From Nitrososphaerota archaeon (GTDB taxonomy: Archaea; Thermoproteota; Nitrososphaeria; Nitrososphaerales; Nitrosopumilaceae), in contig PAAH01000015.1 of NCBI GenBank assembly GCA_002698885.1, positions 13,073 through 25,815 of the forward strand: a stretch of DNA of 12,743 nucleotides. The letters are read 5' to 3'. The position numbers were made by a program, and so were the translations under genes. A model generated the notes under the pieces. The model was not told the origin of the DNA. It made no database searches and saw only the letters and a list, made by a program, of their open reading frames with translations. Positions 6,880-12,533 of this stretch are shown one piece after another; the first letter of the stretch is position 1, and every line of letters begins with the position of its first letter.

Positions 6880-6884
6880 ACCTC
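6880..6884 (-). promoter_or_regulatory. Shine-Dalgarno GAGGT supporting a TTG start
   Basis: GAGGT on the minus strand ends 6 nt before the TTG at 6873. It is the clearest SD site I noticed in the window and decides the start of the phosphatidyltransferase. A TATA-like AATTATATTA at 6891-6900 lies only about 22 nt upstream of the TTG, which would leave the SD out of the mRNA, so the message may instead start further upstream or be read through from the agmatinase gene. Confidence 0.5.
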
Positions 6885-6919
6885 ATTATGTAATATAATT
6901 GAATTCAAAAAAAACACTT

Positions 6920-7795
6920 TCATTTAATATTCATTGCGATTATAGTTGAAATCATTTTTGCAGCTAATGATGCTGTTGAACCATTATCAAATGAAGGATT
7001 AAGCTCAACTACATCAGAGCCAACAATTTTTTTATTTTCTAATGAAGTGACCAAATCATATAATTCTCTAGACGTGATGCCTACTGCCTCGGGGTTTCCA
7101 ACTCCTGGTGCAAACGCTGGATCTACTACATCAAGATCAATACTAACATACAATTCATCAAATGTGGATATAGAATCTTTTAATTGTCTACATGCATTAC
7201 CTAGTCTAATCTCTTTATCAGAAATTGAATTAATTTTATTCTTTGTTAAGAATTCTAATTCATCTTTTACAAATGAACGTGCTCCAACATGCACAATATT
7301 ATCTGCTCCACGTTTCTCAACAATTCGTCTTAGATATGCAGCATGACTTAATTTTGTATTAGCATACTCATCACGTAAATCATAATGGGCATCAAAAACA
7401 ACATAACCAACCTCTTTAGGAAAACTCATGTAAGAACCTAATGTAAGTAAATGTTCTCCACCAAGTATCACTAATGGTTTTTTCTCTTTTCTCAATTCAT
7501 TTGTTATTTTTTCTACCATTTCTAACATTTCAGTTGCAACAACTGTATGCTGTATATTTCCATAATCTTTGATGTTAGCAATTTCTAAATCAACTTGAAG
7601 ATTAGGATGAAAAATTTCTATATTGTTAAATGCGTCACGAATTACATCTGGACCAAAACGACATCCTGGCTTATACGAATGAGTTGAATCAAAAGGAACC
7701 CCAAAAATATTTGATACAGGATCTGATTTATCATCTGGACTTACAATCATTGGTGATTGTGTTAGATACAATTCTTTGTAGCTCATGTCACTCAT
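6920..7795 (-). CDS. speB: Agmatinase/arginase-family ureohydrolase
   Basis: Mn-dependent ureohydrolase, most likely agmatinase (agmatine to putrescine plus urea), cytoplasmic. All metal-ligand motifs are intact in the 291-residue protein: GGEH at 112-115 (H115), DAHYD at 135-139 (D135, H137, D139) and SIDLDVVDPAFAPG from 218 (D220, D222). The C-terminal VELNP block carries the conserved Glu. Length is typical of archaeal agmatinases. Urea produced could feed ureolysis, but no urease genes are visible here. Other guanidino substrates are possible, since ureohydrolase specificity is hard to read from sequence. The ATG at 7795 has a TATA-like AGTTTATTT 27 nt upstream, inside the end of thrS; the gene lies 30 nt downstream of thrS and may also be read through from it. 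Confidence 0.88.
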   Translation of the reverse strand: MSDMSYKELYLTQSPMIVSPDDKSDPVSNIFGVPFDSTHSYKPGCRFGPDVIRDAFNNIEIFHPNLQVDLEIANIKDYGNIQHTVVATEMLEMVEKITNELRKEKKPLVILGGEHLLTLGSYMSFPKEVGYVVFDAHYDLRDEYANTKLSHAAYLRRIVEKRGADNIVHVGARSFVKDELEFLTKNKINSISDKEIRLGNACRQLKDSISTFDELYVSIDLDVVDPAFAPGVGNPEAVGITSRELYDLVTSLENKKIVGSDVVELNPSFDNGSTASLAAKMISTIIAMNIK

Positions 7796-7817
7796 CTGAA
7801 AATGAAAAAGTACCCAG

Positions 7818-7826
7818 AAATAAACT
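7818..7826 (-). promoter_or_regulatory. Possible TATA box of the agmatinase-family gene
   Basis: AGTTTATTT on the minus strand, centred about 27 nt before the ATG at 7795 and touching the thrS stop codon. Suggests an internal promoter within a thrS-speB unit. Confidence 0.4.
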
Positions 7827-9676
7827 CATACCTGTATAATTGGTCGTTTTGATAATAATAGAGGCATATTTAGTTTAGAAAATGGCTTATTGCTTGTTAA
7901 ACCACTTATTTCAGAGATAAATTCATCAAATGATAAATCTCTAACATTGTTTGAATTTCTATCTCTTACACTTAGATTTGTAGAAGCAATTTCTTTTTCA
8001 CCAATTACAAGAATGTATCTAATCCATTCTTTTTCAGCATCACGAATTCTTTTTCCTATACTATCATTACGATCATCAATATCCACACGTATATTTTTTT
8101 GAGATAATTTCTTAGAGAGGTCTTTACTAAAATCCAAAAATTCATCTGTAAGTGGGATTATTCTAACTTGGGTTGGTGCTAACCACAAAGGCAAAGATGG
8201 CTTTCGACCTTCTTTTGCATCTTTAGCTGATTTTTCTAGAAGAACATACATTATTCTTTCAATTGCGCCACTAGGTGAATTATGTAATATGATTGGATTC
8301 TTTGTTTGGTTTCGCTCATCTACAAATTCTATTCCATATCTATTTCCATTCTCTACATCAATCTGATCAGTAGACAATGCAGATGCCTTGCCTAAATTAT
8401 CAATATAATTAAATTCCCACTTCAAGACAAAATAAAAAAATCTCTCCTTCCACATTTCTACAAGAACTGGCTTTCCAATTTTTTTCACCATTTCAATTAT
8501 TAGATCCTTATTTTCATTATAGAATTCTTCAGTAAGTCTAATCGCCATTTCATAATCATCACGTATTATACCAAGGCCATCTAATACATCACGAGATAAA
8601 TCAAATCTTGTTCTAAACTCATCAATTGCCTGTGACATATCCTTACAGAATGCATGACAATCAGGCATTGTAAATGCTCTAAGTCTTCGTAACCCAACCA
8701 ATTCGCCAGATTGCTCACGTCTAAAACTATATCTTGTAAGCTCATACAATCTGTATGGTAAATGTTTGTATGATATTTGAAAATCATTTGCCATTAAAAA
8801 TTGACCAAAGCATGCTGCAAATCGTAAGAAAAGTTTTTTCCCTTCCGAGTCAATATTATACTGCCTTGCAGGAAATCTATTGAAGTAGCTTTCCATACTT
8901 GGATGATGTGAATCATACATAATCGGTGTCTCAACCTCAAAGCCACCATAATCTCTAACCTTATCAGTTACAAATTGTTCAATTTGCGATTTTATTAAAC
9001 GCCCATTTGGAAAAAATCTCATGTTACCTTGATCAGAGGCTGACTCATAATCAGCAATTGCCAATTTTTTCATTAATGCAACGTGTGGAGGTGGTTCTTC
9101 TACATTTCTTTTCTTAGCAGATTCATATTTTGCTAAAACTTCAAGTTGTTTATTTTGAGTAAAATTGAAAGTTTCAATATCTTGCATTTTGCCGTCAGGT
9201 GTAAGTATATGCCAAAATGATTTTATTTTTGATTCAGATTCGAGCGCAGTCGAAGTTTTTTCTTTTTGTGATTCTGATGTAATTACTTTTGAACTTTCAG
9301 CTAATGGATGACCTTTTACCTTAACTTGATATGATTTTGTCCATCCAAATGGCGCATGGCTAACATCAATACCCTCAAAATTCTCTTCTAATGATTTTAG
9401 AATAGCAAGTGCAGTAGATGGGGATGCAAGATTAGCGCTAAGATGTGCATACGGATACAAAAGTAATTTTTTTGATCCGATTTTTTCCATTGACTCTTTA
9501 ATCTGTGAAACTGAATTCTGTACAACATGTTCATCATCACCTTTTTCAATTGCCACAAAACATACAACAATTTCATCTAATTCTACAGTATTTGGTTCAA
9601 CATCTTCAGCTACTGAAATTTCTTTTTTAATTGGTGTATACTCTATTTTATCACAATGTAATTGTAATATTCGCAT
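7826..9676 (-). CDS. thrS: Threonyl-tRNA synthetase, archaeal type with D-aminoacyl-deacylase-like editing domain
   Basis: Class II synthetase that charges tRNA-Thr. The 616-residue protein begins with the archaeal editing domain (about 1-140; MRILQLHCDKIEY, YPYAHLSANLASPS at 74-87, HAPFGWTKSYQVKVKGHP at 107-124), related to D-Tyr-tRNA deacylase and used to remove Ser from tRNA-Thr. The catalytic core follows from about 200, with zinc ligands C289, H341 and H465, motif 2 around RYSFRREQSGELVGLRR at 315-331 and motif 3 around NSPSGAIERI at 466-475. The anticodon-binding domain occupies about 500-595. The mid region 128-160 is Ser/Glu/Lys-rich and probably a linker. Both editing and catalytic parts are present, so it does not need a split editing partner of the kind seen in some crenarchaea. 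Confidence 0.96.
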   Translation of the reverse strand: MRILQLHCDKIEYTPIKKEISVAEDVEPNTVELDEIVVCFVAIEKGDDEHVVQNSVSQIKESMEKIGSKKLLLYPYAHLSANLASPSTALAILKSLEENFEGIDVSHAPFGWTKSYQVKVKGHPLAESSKVITSESQKEKTSTALESESKIKSFWHILTPDGKMQDIETFNFTQNKQLEVLAKYESAKKRNVEEPPPHVALMKKLAIADYESASDQGNMRFFPNGRLIKSQIEQFVTDKVRDYGGFEVETPIMYDSHHPSMESYFNRFPARQYNIDSEGKKLFLRFAACFGQFLMANDFQISYKHLPYRLYELTRYSFRREQSGELVGLRRLRAFTMPDCHAFCKDMSQAIDEFRTRFDLSRDVLDGLGIIRDDYEMAIRLTEEFYNENKDLIIEMVKKIGKPVLVEMWKERFFYFVLKWEFNYIDNLGKASALSTDQIDVENGNRYGIEFVDERNQTKNPIILHNSPSGAIERIMYVLLEKSAKDAKEGRKPSLPLWLAPTQVRIIPLTDEFLDFSKDLSKKLSQKNIRVDIDDRNDSIGKRIRDAEKEWIRYILVIGEKEIASTNLSVRDRNSNNVRDLSFDEFISEISGLTSNKPFSKLNMPLLLSKRPIIQV

Positions 9677-9730
9677 GATTTGAGATTATTTGTTTAATTG
9701 AATTAAGTGTTATGATGCTGTTAATTTGAA

Positions 9731-9982
9731 TTAACTAAAACCTGCAGCAAACCTATCGCCTTCTTTTACAGGATCAATATCTGTAGTCTGTTGCATTTTA
9801 AGATAAAGAAATGCCTCATTGACAATTTCTTTTACAGCAGAAATTTCAATTTTTAGTTCTGTTGCTGCAAAATTAAAATATCGTTCTAATACTACTGGGT
9901 CGTGTTCATCAGGAGAGATATTATCAGTTTGAAGTTTTTTAACAATTTCTAAGACAAATGAATTTCGCTCTGAATCATCCAT
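9731..9982 (-). CDS. Small helical hypothetical protein
   Basis: 83-residue acidic protein I do not recognise. It is predicted all-helical by eye: an N-terminal helix (SERNSFVLEIVKKLQ), a central helix (VVLERYFNFAATELKI), a third (AVKEIVNEAFLYLKMQ) and a flexible Asp/Gly tail ending GDRFAAGFS. There are no cysteines, membrane segments or catalytic motifs. The ATG is supported by a TTTTTAAA element 28 nt upstream. It lies 54 nt upstream of thrS on the same strand, so it may lead a thrS transcript. It is probably a conserved thaumarchaeal gene, because its coding frame is clean over the full length and it has a promoter-like element, but no function can be assigned. Confidence 0.7.
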   Translation of the reverse strand: MDDSERNSFVLEIVKKLQTDNISPDEHDPVVLERYFNFAATELKIEISAVKEIVNEAFLYLKMQQTTDIDPVKEGDRFAAGFS

Positions 9983-10006
9983 ATTAATTATAAATTTTAT
10001 TAGTTA

Positions 10007-10014
10007 TTTAAAAA
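10007..10014 (-). promoter_or_regulatory. TATA-like element of the 83-residue gene
   Basis: TTTTTAAA on the minus strand about 28 nt before the ATG at 9982, in the 43-nt gap after the small zinc-finger gene. Modest match in AT-rich sequence. Confidence 0.35.
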
Positions 10015-10025
10015 TCAATTAGATA

Positions 10026-10178
10026 CTAAATTTCATTTTCATCATGACCTACAATATGATTTTCACAGTAATATAGATCGTTCATGTTACAATAAAAAAT
10101 CGAAAAGTCATCACATAATGCACATTTTGGTTTTTTATCGTCATCTGATAATTTTATGTGGTATATTTTACTAGCCAT
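10026..10178 (-). CDS. 50-residue zinc-binding microprotein
   Basis: Small gene starting ATG at 10178 and ending TAG at 10026; it reads MASKIYHIKLSDDDKKPKC... The ligand pattern is C19-x2-C22, C30, C38-x2-H41 and H45, spaced like a small B-box-like or treble-clef zinc site with an aromatic core (FSIFYCNMNDLYYCENH). There is no signal peptide or membrane segment. Its start overlaps the end of the upstream 114-residue gene by 8 nt (ATGGCTAG), so translation is probably coupled and the two products may act together. The function is unknown. The regular ligand pattern and the coupling argue that it is real despite its size. Confidence 0.72.
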   Translation of the reverse strand: MASKIYHIKLSDDDKKPKCALCDDFSIFYCNMNDLYYCENHIVGHDENEI

Positions 10179-10515
10179 TTTGCATTTTCAGAGTATTATC
10201 TAATGAAATAATCAAACGTAGTATTAAACCAGATAGACCTAAATTATTTCTTAATAGATCTGCTGATTTTTCTAGTGTAATGTCATCCAAATTACCTTCT
10301 TCATATTTTGCTTCTATTGAATGCTCATTAGTTTCAAGATAGGCAGTGATAATTGAGTTGGGGATATGCTGATGATTTGCTTTATTATAAAATCTAAGTT
10401 CAAGTGCTTTAATTTTGTAATCATTTTGAACCATATTCACATTTGATAACAAAACTAATTTTTTATCTGGATTTCTTTCAAGACCATCAAATTCATTCAC
10501 ATCATTAATTTTCAC
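10171..10515 (-). CDS. Hypothetical protein, 114 residues
   Basis: Unrecognised soluble protein. It appears alpha/beta: an N-terminal strand region (KKLVLLSNVNMV), a strand with aromatic/basic residues (KIKALELRFYNKANHQHIP), a strand (SIITAYLETNEHSIEAKYEEG), then a long C-terminal helix (LEKSADLLRNNLGLSGLILRLIISLDNTLK). No cysteines, catalytic motif or membrane anchor. The ATG has a GATTATAAC element 26 nt upstream. Its stop region overlaps the ATG of the 50-residue zinc protein by 8 nt, which makes a two-gene coupled unit. It is divergent from DUF6659-like copy B with 84 nt between starts, where each side has its own TATA box. Confidence 0.7.
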   Translation of the reverse strand: MKINDVNEFDGLERNPDKKLVLLSNVNMVQNDYKIKALELRFYNKANHQHIPNSIITAYLETNEHSIEAKYEEGNLDDITLEKSADLLRNNLGLSGLILRLIISLDNTLKMQNG

Positions 10516-10536
10516 AATAATATTTGATTTCTGAGT

Positions 10537-10545
10537 GTTATAATC
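10537..10545 (-). promoter_or_regulatory. TATA box of the 114-residue gene
   Basis: GATTATAAC on the minus strand, centred 26 nt before the ATG at 10515. Distinct from the plus-strand TATA at 10567-10580 in the same divergent gap. Confidence 0.45.
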
Positions 10546-10566
10546 ACTACTCTATGCACAAAAACC

Positions 10567-10580
10567 TTATAATATATAAA
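10567..10580 (+). promoter_or_regulatory. TATA box of DUF6659-like copy B
   Basis: TTATAATATATAAA, centred about 27 nt before the ATG at 10600. A strong archaeal TATA match with leaderless spacing; among the best promoters in the window. Confidence 0.6.
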
Positions 10581-10599
10581 ATTTAGAACATGTTTTGTT

Positions 10600-10998
10600 A
10601 TGGACTATGGAAAACTATGTTCTGAATTGTTAGAACTTGATGAAAAAATAAGGTATGTTGGTGTTTACAATTCTTTTAGTGGAGATGTATTTGAAAAAAT
10701 GCAGGGGGGAATTTCACGACATTTTGATAAAGACCAAACTCGTAAATCAATGACACAGGCAATTATGAGATGGAAAACCAGAATGCATTTTGCCGATGAG
10801 ATTGGTGCCCCAGAATATTCAATGACAAAATATGGGAAGGTTAACCGTATTACAATGGCGTGTGGAAAAGATGGCTTGCTTATGTTTAGTACAGAGGTAG
10901 ATGCACATCCATGTGATGTAATTAGTGATGTAAAGAAAATAGTAGATAATTACACCAAATCAGATGAAAATAATGAAAGTAGAAGAATACGTTCCTAG
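10600..10998 (+). CDS. DUF6659-like thaumarchaeal protein (copy B)
   Basis: 132-residue cytoplasmic protein of unknown function, a paralogue of the protein at 1419-1796. Shared blocks in order: an N-terminal helix, DEKIRYVGVYNSFSG (copy A SKIRYVSIIDLDG), an Arg-containing central helix (AIMRWKTRMHFADE; copy A AIRRRMRHEFDKK), a hairpin (GKVNRITMACGKDGLLMFSTE; copy A RENITQLVLYSKSYSFFITIE) and a final helix DVKKIVDNY (copy A KAKKIVSTL). The family appears restricted to ammonia-oxidising archaea, as far as I recall. The fold order is compatible with a small sensor or roadblock-like domain; this is inference. A strong TATA box precedes it. The next plus-strand gene starts 187 nt downstream, so it is probably monocistronic. 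Confidence 0.8.
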   Translation: MDYGKLCSELLELDEKIRYVGVYNSFSGDVFEKMQGGISRHFDKDQTRKSMTQAIMRWKTRMHFADEIGAPEYSMTKYGKVNRITMACGKDGLLMFSTEVDAHPCDVISDVKKIVDNYTKSDENNESRRIRS

Positions 10999-11025
10999 TT
11001 GATTATAACACTAAAGTTAAATTAA

Positions 11026-11109
11026 TTACTTTTTATTTGTTTTAGCCTTTCTTCTTGCTGCTTTTTGATCTGCAAAACGTGCATGCTTACCAGTTTTTCT
11101 TTTTGCCAA
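11026..11109 (-). CDS. Possible 27-residue highly basic microprotein, TTG start
   Basis: From TTG at 11109 the minus strand reads (M)AKRKTGKHARFADQKA... and ends NKK: 27 residues, 14 of them Lys, Arg or His, with no acidic residue except one Asp. The open frame extends back to an ATG at 11253, but the extra N-terminal part is antisense to the exported-protein gene and looks non-coding. A weak TTTAAG element lies about 26 nt before the TTG. The composition resembles rRNA-binding peptides such as tiny ribosomal proteins, but I cannot match it to eL41 or another named family. It lies convergent to DUF6659-like copy B (27-nt gap) and divergent from the exported protein. Confidence 0.5.
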   Translation of the reverse strand: MAKRKTGKHARFADQKAARRKAKTNKK

Positions 11110-11150
11110 TATTATTTGAATAAAACTGCAATTCTTAAACCATTCTACTG

Positions 11151-11164
11151 TAAAAAAATAAAAA
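11151..11164 (+). promoter_or_regulatory. AT-rich promoter element of the exported-protein gene
   Basis: TAAAAAAATAAAAA centred about 29 nt before the GTG at 11186. The A-rich tract fits a TATA/BRE region, though low complexity makes the exact box unclear. Confidence 0.4.
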
Positions 11165-11185
11165 GAGCCATAAAATGGAGAATTT

Positions 11186-11509
11186 GTGGATAAAACATTT
11201 GTTATAGTTGTATGTGCAATTGCAATAATTGGATTTTCTGCATCTGCATACATTTTTGGTCAGACTGACATAATTTCAGAATTTGGTAGTATTACTGACA
11301 ATACTTCTGCTAAAAAAGCTGAAATCATTAATGAAGTAAAGAGATGTATTAACGAAAATAAAGTAGGTAGTGGTTCAGTTACACTAAACTCATTTGAGAA
11401 TAACTTTCTTACAAATATTATAAATCAAGTTGAAAATACTAACGATCCTGCAACACTTGATAGGATTTCAGAACAAATTTACACTATTACTGCATGTAAG
11501 CAAAATTAG
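11186..11509 (+). CDS. Small exported or membrane-anchored hypothetical protein
   Basis: 107 residues, GTG start. Residues 4-24 form an uncharged hydrophobic helix after MDK, typical of a signal peptide or single N-terminal anchor; SASA at 18-21 could be a cleavage site. The remaining roughly 80 residues are hydrophilic, Asn/Ser/Thr/Glu-rich and probably helical, with just two cysteines, C54 and C104, that could form a disulfide outside the cell. An in-frame TAA lies 15 nt upstream and the only nearby ATG (11175) is in another frame with a short ORF, so GTG is the earliest start. No family recognised. It is tail to tail with the zinc-binding gene, with 6 nt between. Confidence 0.72.
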   Translation: MDKTFVIVVCAIAIIGFSASAYIFGQTDIISEFGSITDNTSAKKAEIINEVKRCINENKVGSGSVTLNSFENNFLTNIINQVENTNDPATLDRISEQIYTITACKQN

Positions 11510-11515
11510 AAACAA

Positions 11516-11728
11516 CTAGAAACGGTCGAAACGTGCTCGCTCTAGATCTCTACTACCTTTAGTTTCTTTTTTCCATTCTTTATAGTGTGTTTTACATAAA
11601 GCAGTTTTTTTTCCATCTGATGATACACTTAATCCTGCATCCTCAACTTTACCTGTATTTAATGAGCGAACTGCATCATTATCACAACCGCTAACATTAC
11701 ACTTTGCACCTTTGCCAACAATCCCCAT
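11516..11728 (-). CDS. Small zinc-binding hypothetical protein, 70 residues
   Basis: Basic 70-residue protein with C10-x4-C15 and C45-x2-H48 (CNVSGC; LCKTHYKEWKK), a likely CCCH zinc site bridging an N-terminal knuckle and a Lys-rich C-terminal helix. The tail (KGSRDLERARFDRF) is strongly charged. This suggests a nucleic-acid or ribosome-associated role, though that is inference. I do not recognise a named family but the layout looks like a conserved archaeal orphan. The ATG is supported by a CTTTATTAAT element about 25 nt upstream. It is divergent from eS25 (84 nt between starts), where each gene appears to have its own TATA box. Confidence 0.75.
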   Translation of the reverse strand: MGIVGKGAKCNVSGCDNDAVRSLNTGKVEDAGLSVSSDGKKTALCKTHYKEWKKETKGSRDLERARFDRF

Positions 11729-11748
11729 ATGTTACATTTTTCTTTAGT

Positions 11749-11758
11749 ATTAATAAAG
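11749..11758 (-). promoter_or_regulatory. TATA box of the 70-residue zinc-protein gene
   Basis: CTTTATTAAT on the minus strand, centred about 25 nt before the ATG at 11728. Confidence 0.4.
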
Positions 11759-11783
11759 TTGAAAATGATTTATTTTTTGTTCG

Positions 11784-11792
11784 TTTATAAAT
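11784..11792 (+). promoter_or_regulatory. TATA box of eS25
   Basis: TTTATAAAT, centred about 25 nt before the ATG at 11813. It lies inside the reading frame if an upstream ATG at 11729 is used, which argues that the longer version is not translated. Confidence 0.6.
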
Positions 11793-11812
11793 GGCTCAAC
11801 ATGCCAGATGGT

Positions 11813-12115
11813 ATGGGAACTAAAAATAAATCACTATCAACTAATGAAAAAAACCAAAAAGGAAAAGATGGTAAAAATAAAAAAGATAAGAAAGGTCCAT
11901 CAGAAAAAAGGGAAGTATCTGTTACAATTAATCAAAACGAAGCAGAGAAAATTATTCAAAATTCCAAAGTTATAACAGCACATGATCTAGCAAAACAGAC
12001 GAATGTAAAAATTTCAACTGCAAATGCATTTCTTGTCAAATCACTTAACGAAGGAAGTGTAAAGAGGGTTGGTGGATTTAGTGGTCACCACATTTATGTC
12101 CCAGCATCACAATAG
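11813..12115 (+). CDS. rps25e: Small ribosomal subunit protein eS25
   Basis: Small-subunit ribosomal protein shared by eukaryotes and some archaea. From the ATG at 11813 it is 100 residues: a Lys-rich disordered N-terminal third (KGKDGKNKKDKKGPSEKRE), then a winged-helix core with the family blocks SKVITAHDLAKQTNVKIS, TANAFLVKSLNEGSVKRV and GFSGHHIYV. The frame is open back to 11729, but that extension is hydrophobic and crosses the TATA box. ATG at 11801 (MPDGMGTK) is the close alternative; 11813 gives the leaderless spacing of about 25 nt, like eS26. The 3' end overlaps the convergent cyclophilin-fold gene by 22 nt. Confidence 0.92.
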   Translation: MGTKNKSLSTNEKNQKGKDGKNKKDKKGPSEKREVSVTINQNEAEKIIQNSKVITAHDLAKQTNVKISTANAFLVKSLNEGSVKRVGGFSGHHIYVPASQ

Positions 12116-12483
12116 AATTTTAATTCAGTACCAGATGTCACGGTAGATAAATCATCAACATTATCAATCATTTTACCTATTGATGTCATTTCTTTTCCAA
12201 CTTTTACATCAGAATGAAAAAAACAAATTAATTTTCCGATAGGAAGAAATGCTATATCTCCTTTCTTGAATTCTTTTCTACTTCGCTCAATTCCAGAGTC
12301 AATTGATGTTTCAAAATAAACTATGCTTTTACCTAAAAAATGTGCATTGCCTTGAATTGGTAAAGATCTCATTATCTTACCAACAGTTTTTGGTGAAAGA
12401 TGACGTTTTAATTCACATTTGATAATTTTCTGACTATCAATTTGTAGGACAAGGTTTTCCCTTGAAACGGAATTTTCATTCAT
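12094..12483 (-). CDS. TM1367-like cyclophilin-fold protein
   Basis: 129-residue protein of the cyclophilin-like TM1367/DUF369 group, small beta-barrel proteins whose function is not established. The match I recognise is the C-terminal half: GDIAFLPIGKLICFF at 75-89 corresponds to the TM1367 GDVGYWPPGKALCLFF block, followed by IGKMIDNVDDLSTVTSG at 102-118 (TM1367 IGKIVEGLEDLKKIKDG). The N-terminal strands (NLVLQIDSQKIIKCEL) and the helix after SPKTVGKI fit too. Catalytic residues of true peptidyl-prolyl isomerases are not evident, so isomerase activity should not be assumed. It starts at ATG 12483, about 25 nt from a palindromic TATA, and is divergent from the acidic gene at 12534. It overlaps eS25 by 22 nt at the 3' end. 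Confidence 0.8.
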   Translation of the reverse strand: MNENSVSRENLVLQIDSQKIIKCELKRHLSPKTVGKIMRSLPIQGNAHFLGKSIVYFETSIDSGIERSRKEFKKGDIAFLPIGKLICFFHSDVKVGKEMTSIGKMIDNVDDLSTVTSGTELKFYCDAGT

Positions 12484-12502
12484 TATTTCGATAAATGTTT
12501 GG

Positions 12503-12512
12503 ATTATATAAT
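12503..12512. promoter_or_regulatory. Palindromic TATA element shared by two divergent genes
   Basis: ATTATATAAT is a perfect 10-nt palindrome in the middle of the 50-nt gap. Its centre is about 25 nt from the minus-strand ATG at 12483 and about 26 nt from the plus-strand TTG at 12534, the leaderless spacing in both directions. Confidence 0.6.
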
Positions 12513-12533
12513 GGCATTTTTCAGATTAAGTAC

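Noticed and set aside
7047..7346. Plus-strand frame within the agmatinase-family gene
   Set aside because: Antisense to metal-binding motifs of a well-conserved enzyme; no start signal.
11029..11046. T-rich tract as terminator for DUF6659-like copy B
   Set aside because: T-runs occur throughout this AT-rich sequence and this one lies within the candidate 27-residue gene; no specific evidence.
11110..11253. Upstream extension of the 27-residue basic ORF
   Set aside because: The extension is antisense to the signal-peptide region of the exported protein and has no coding character; only the part from the TTG looks real.
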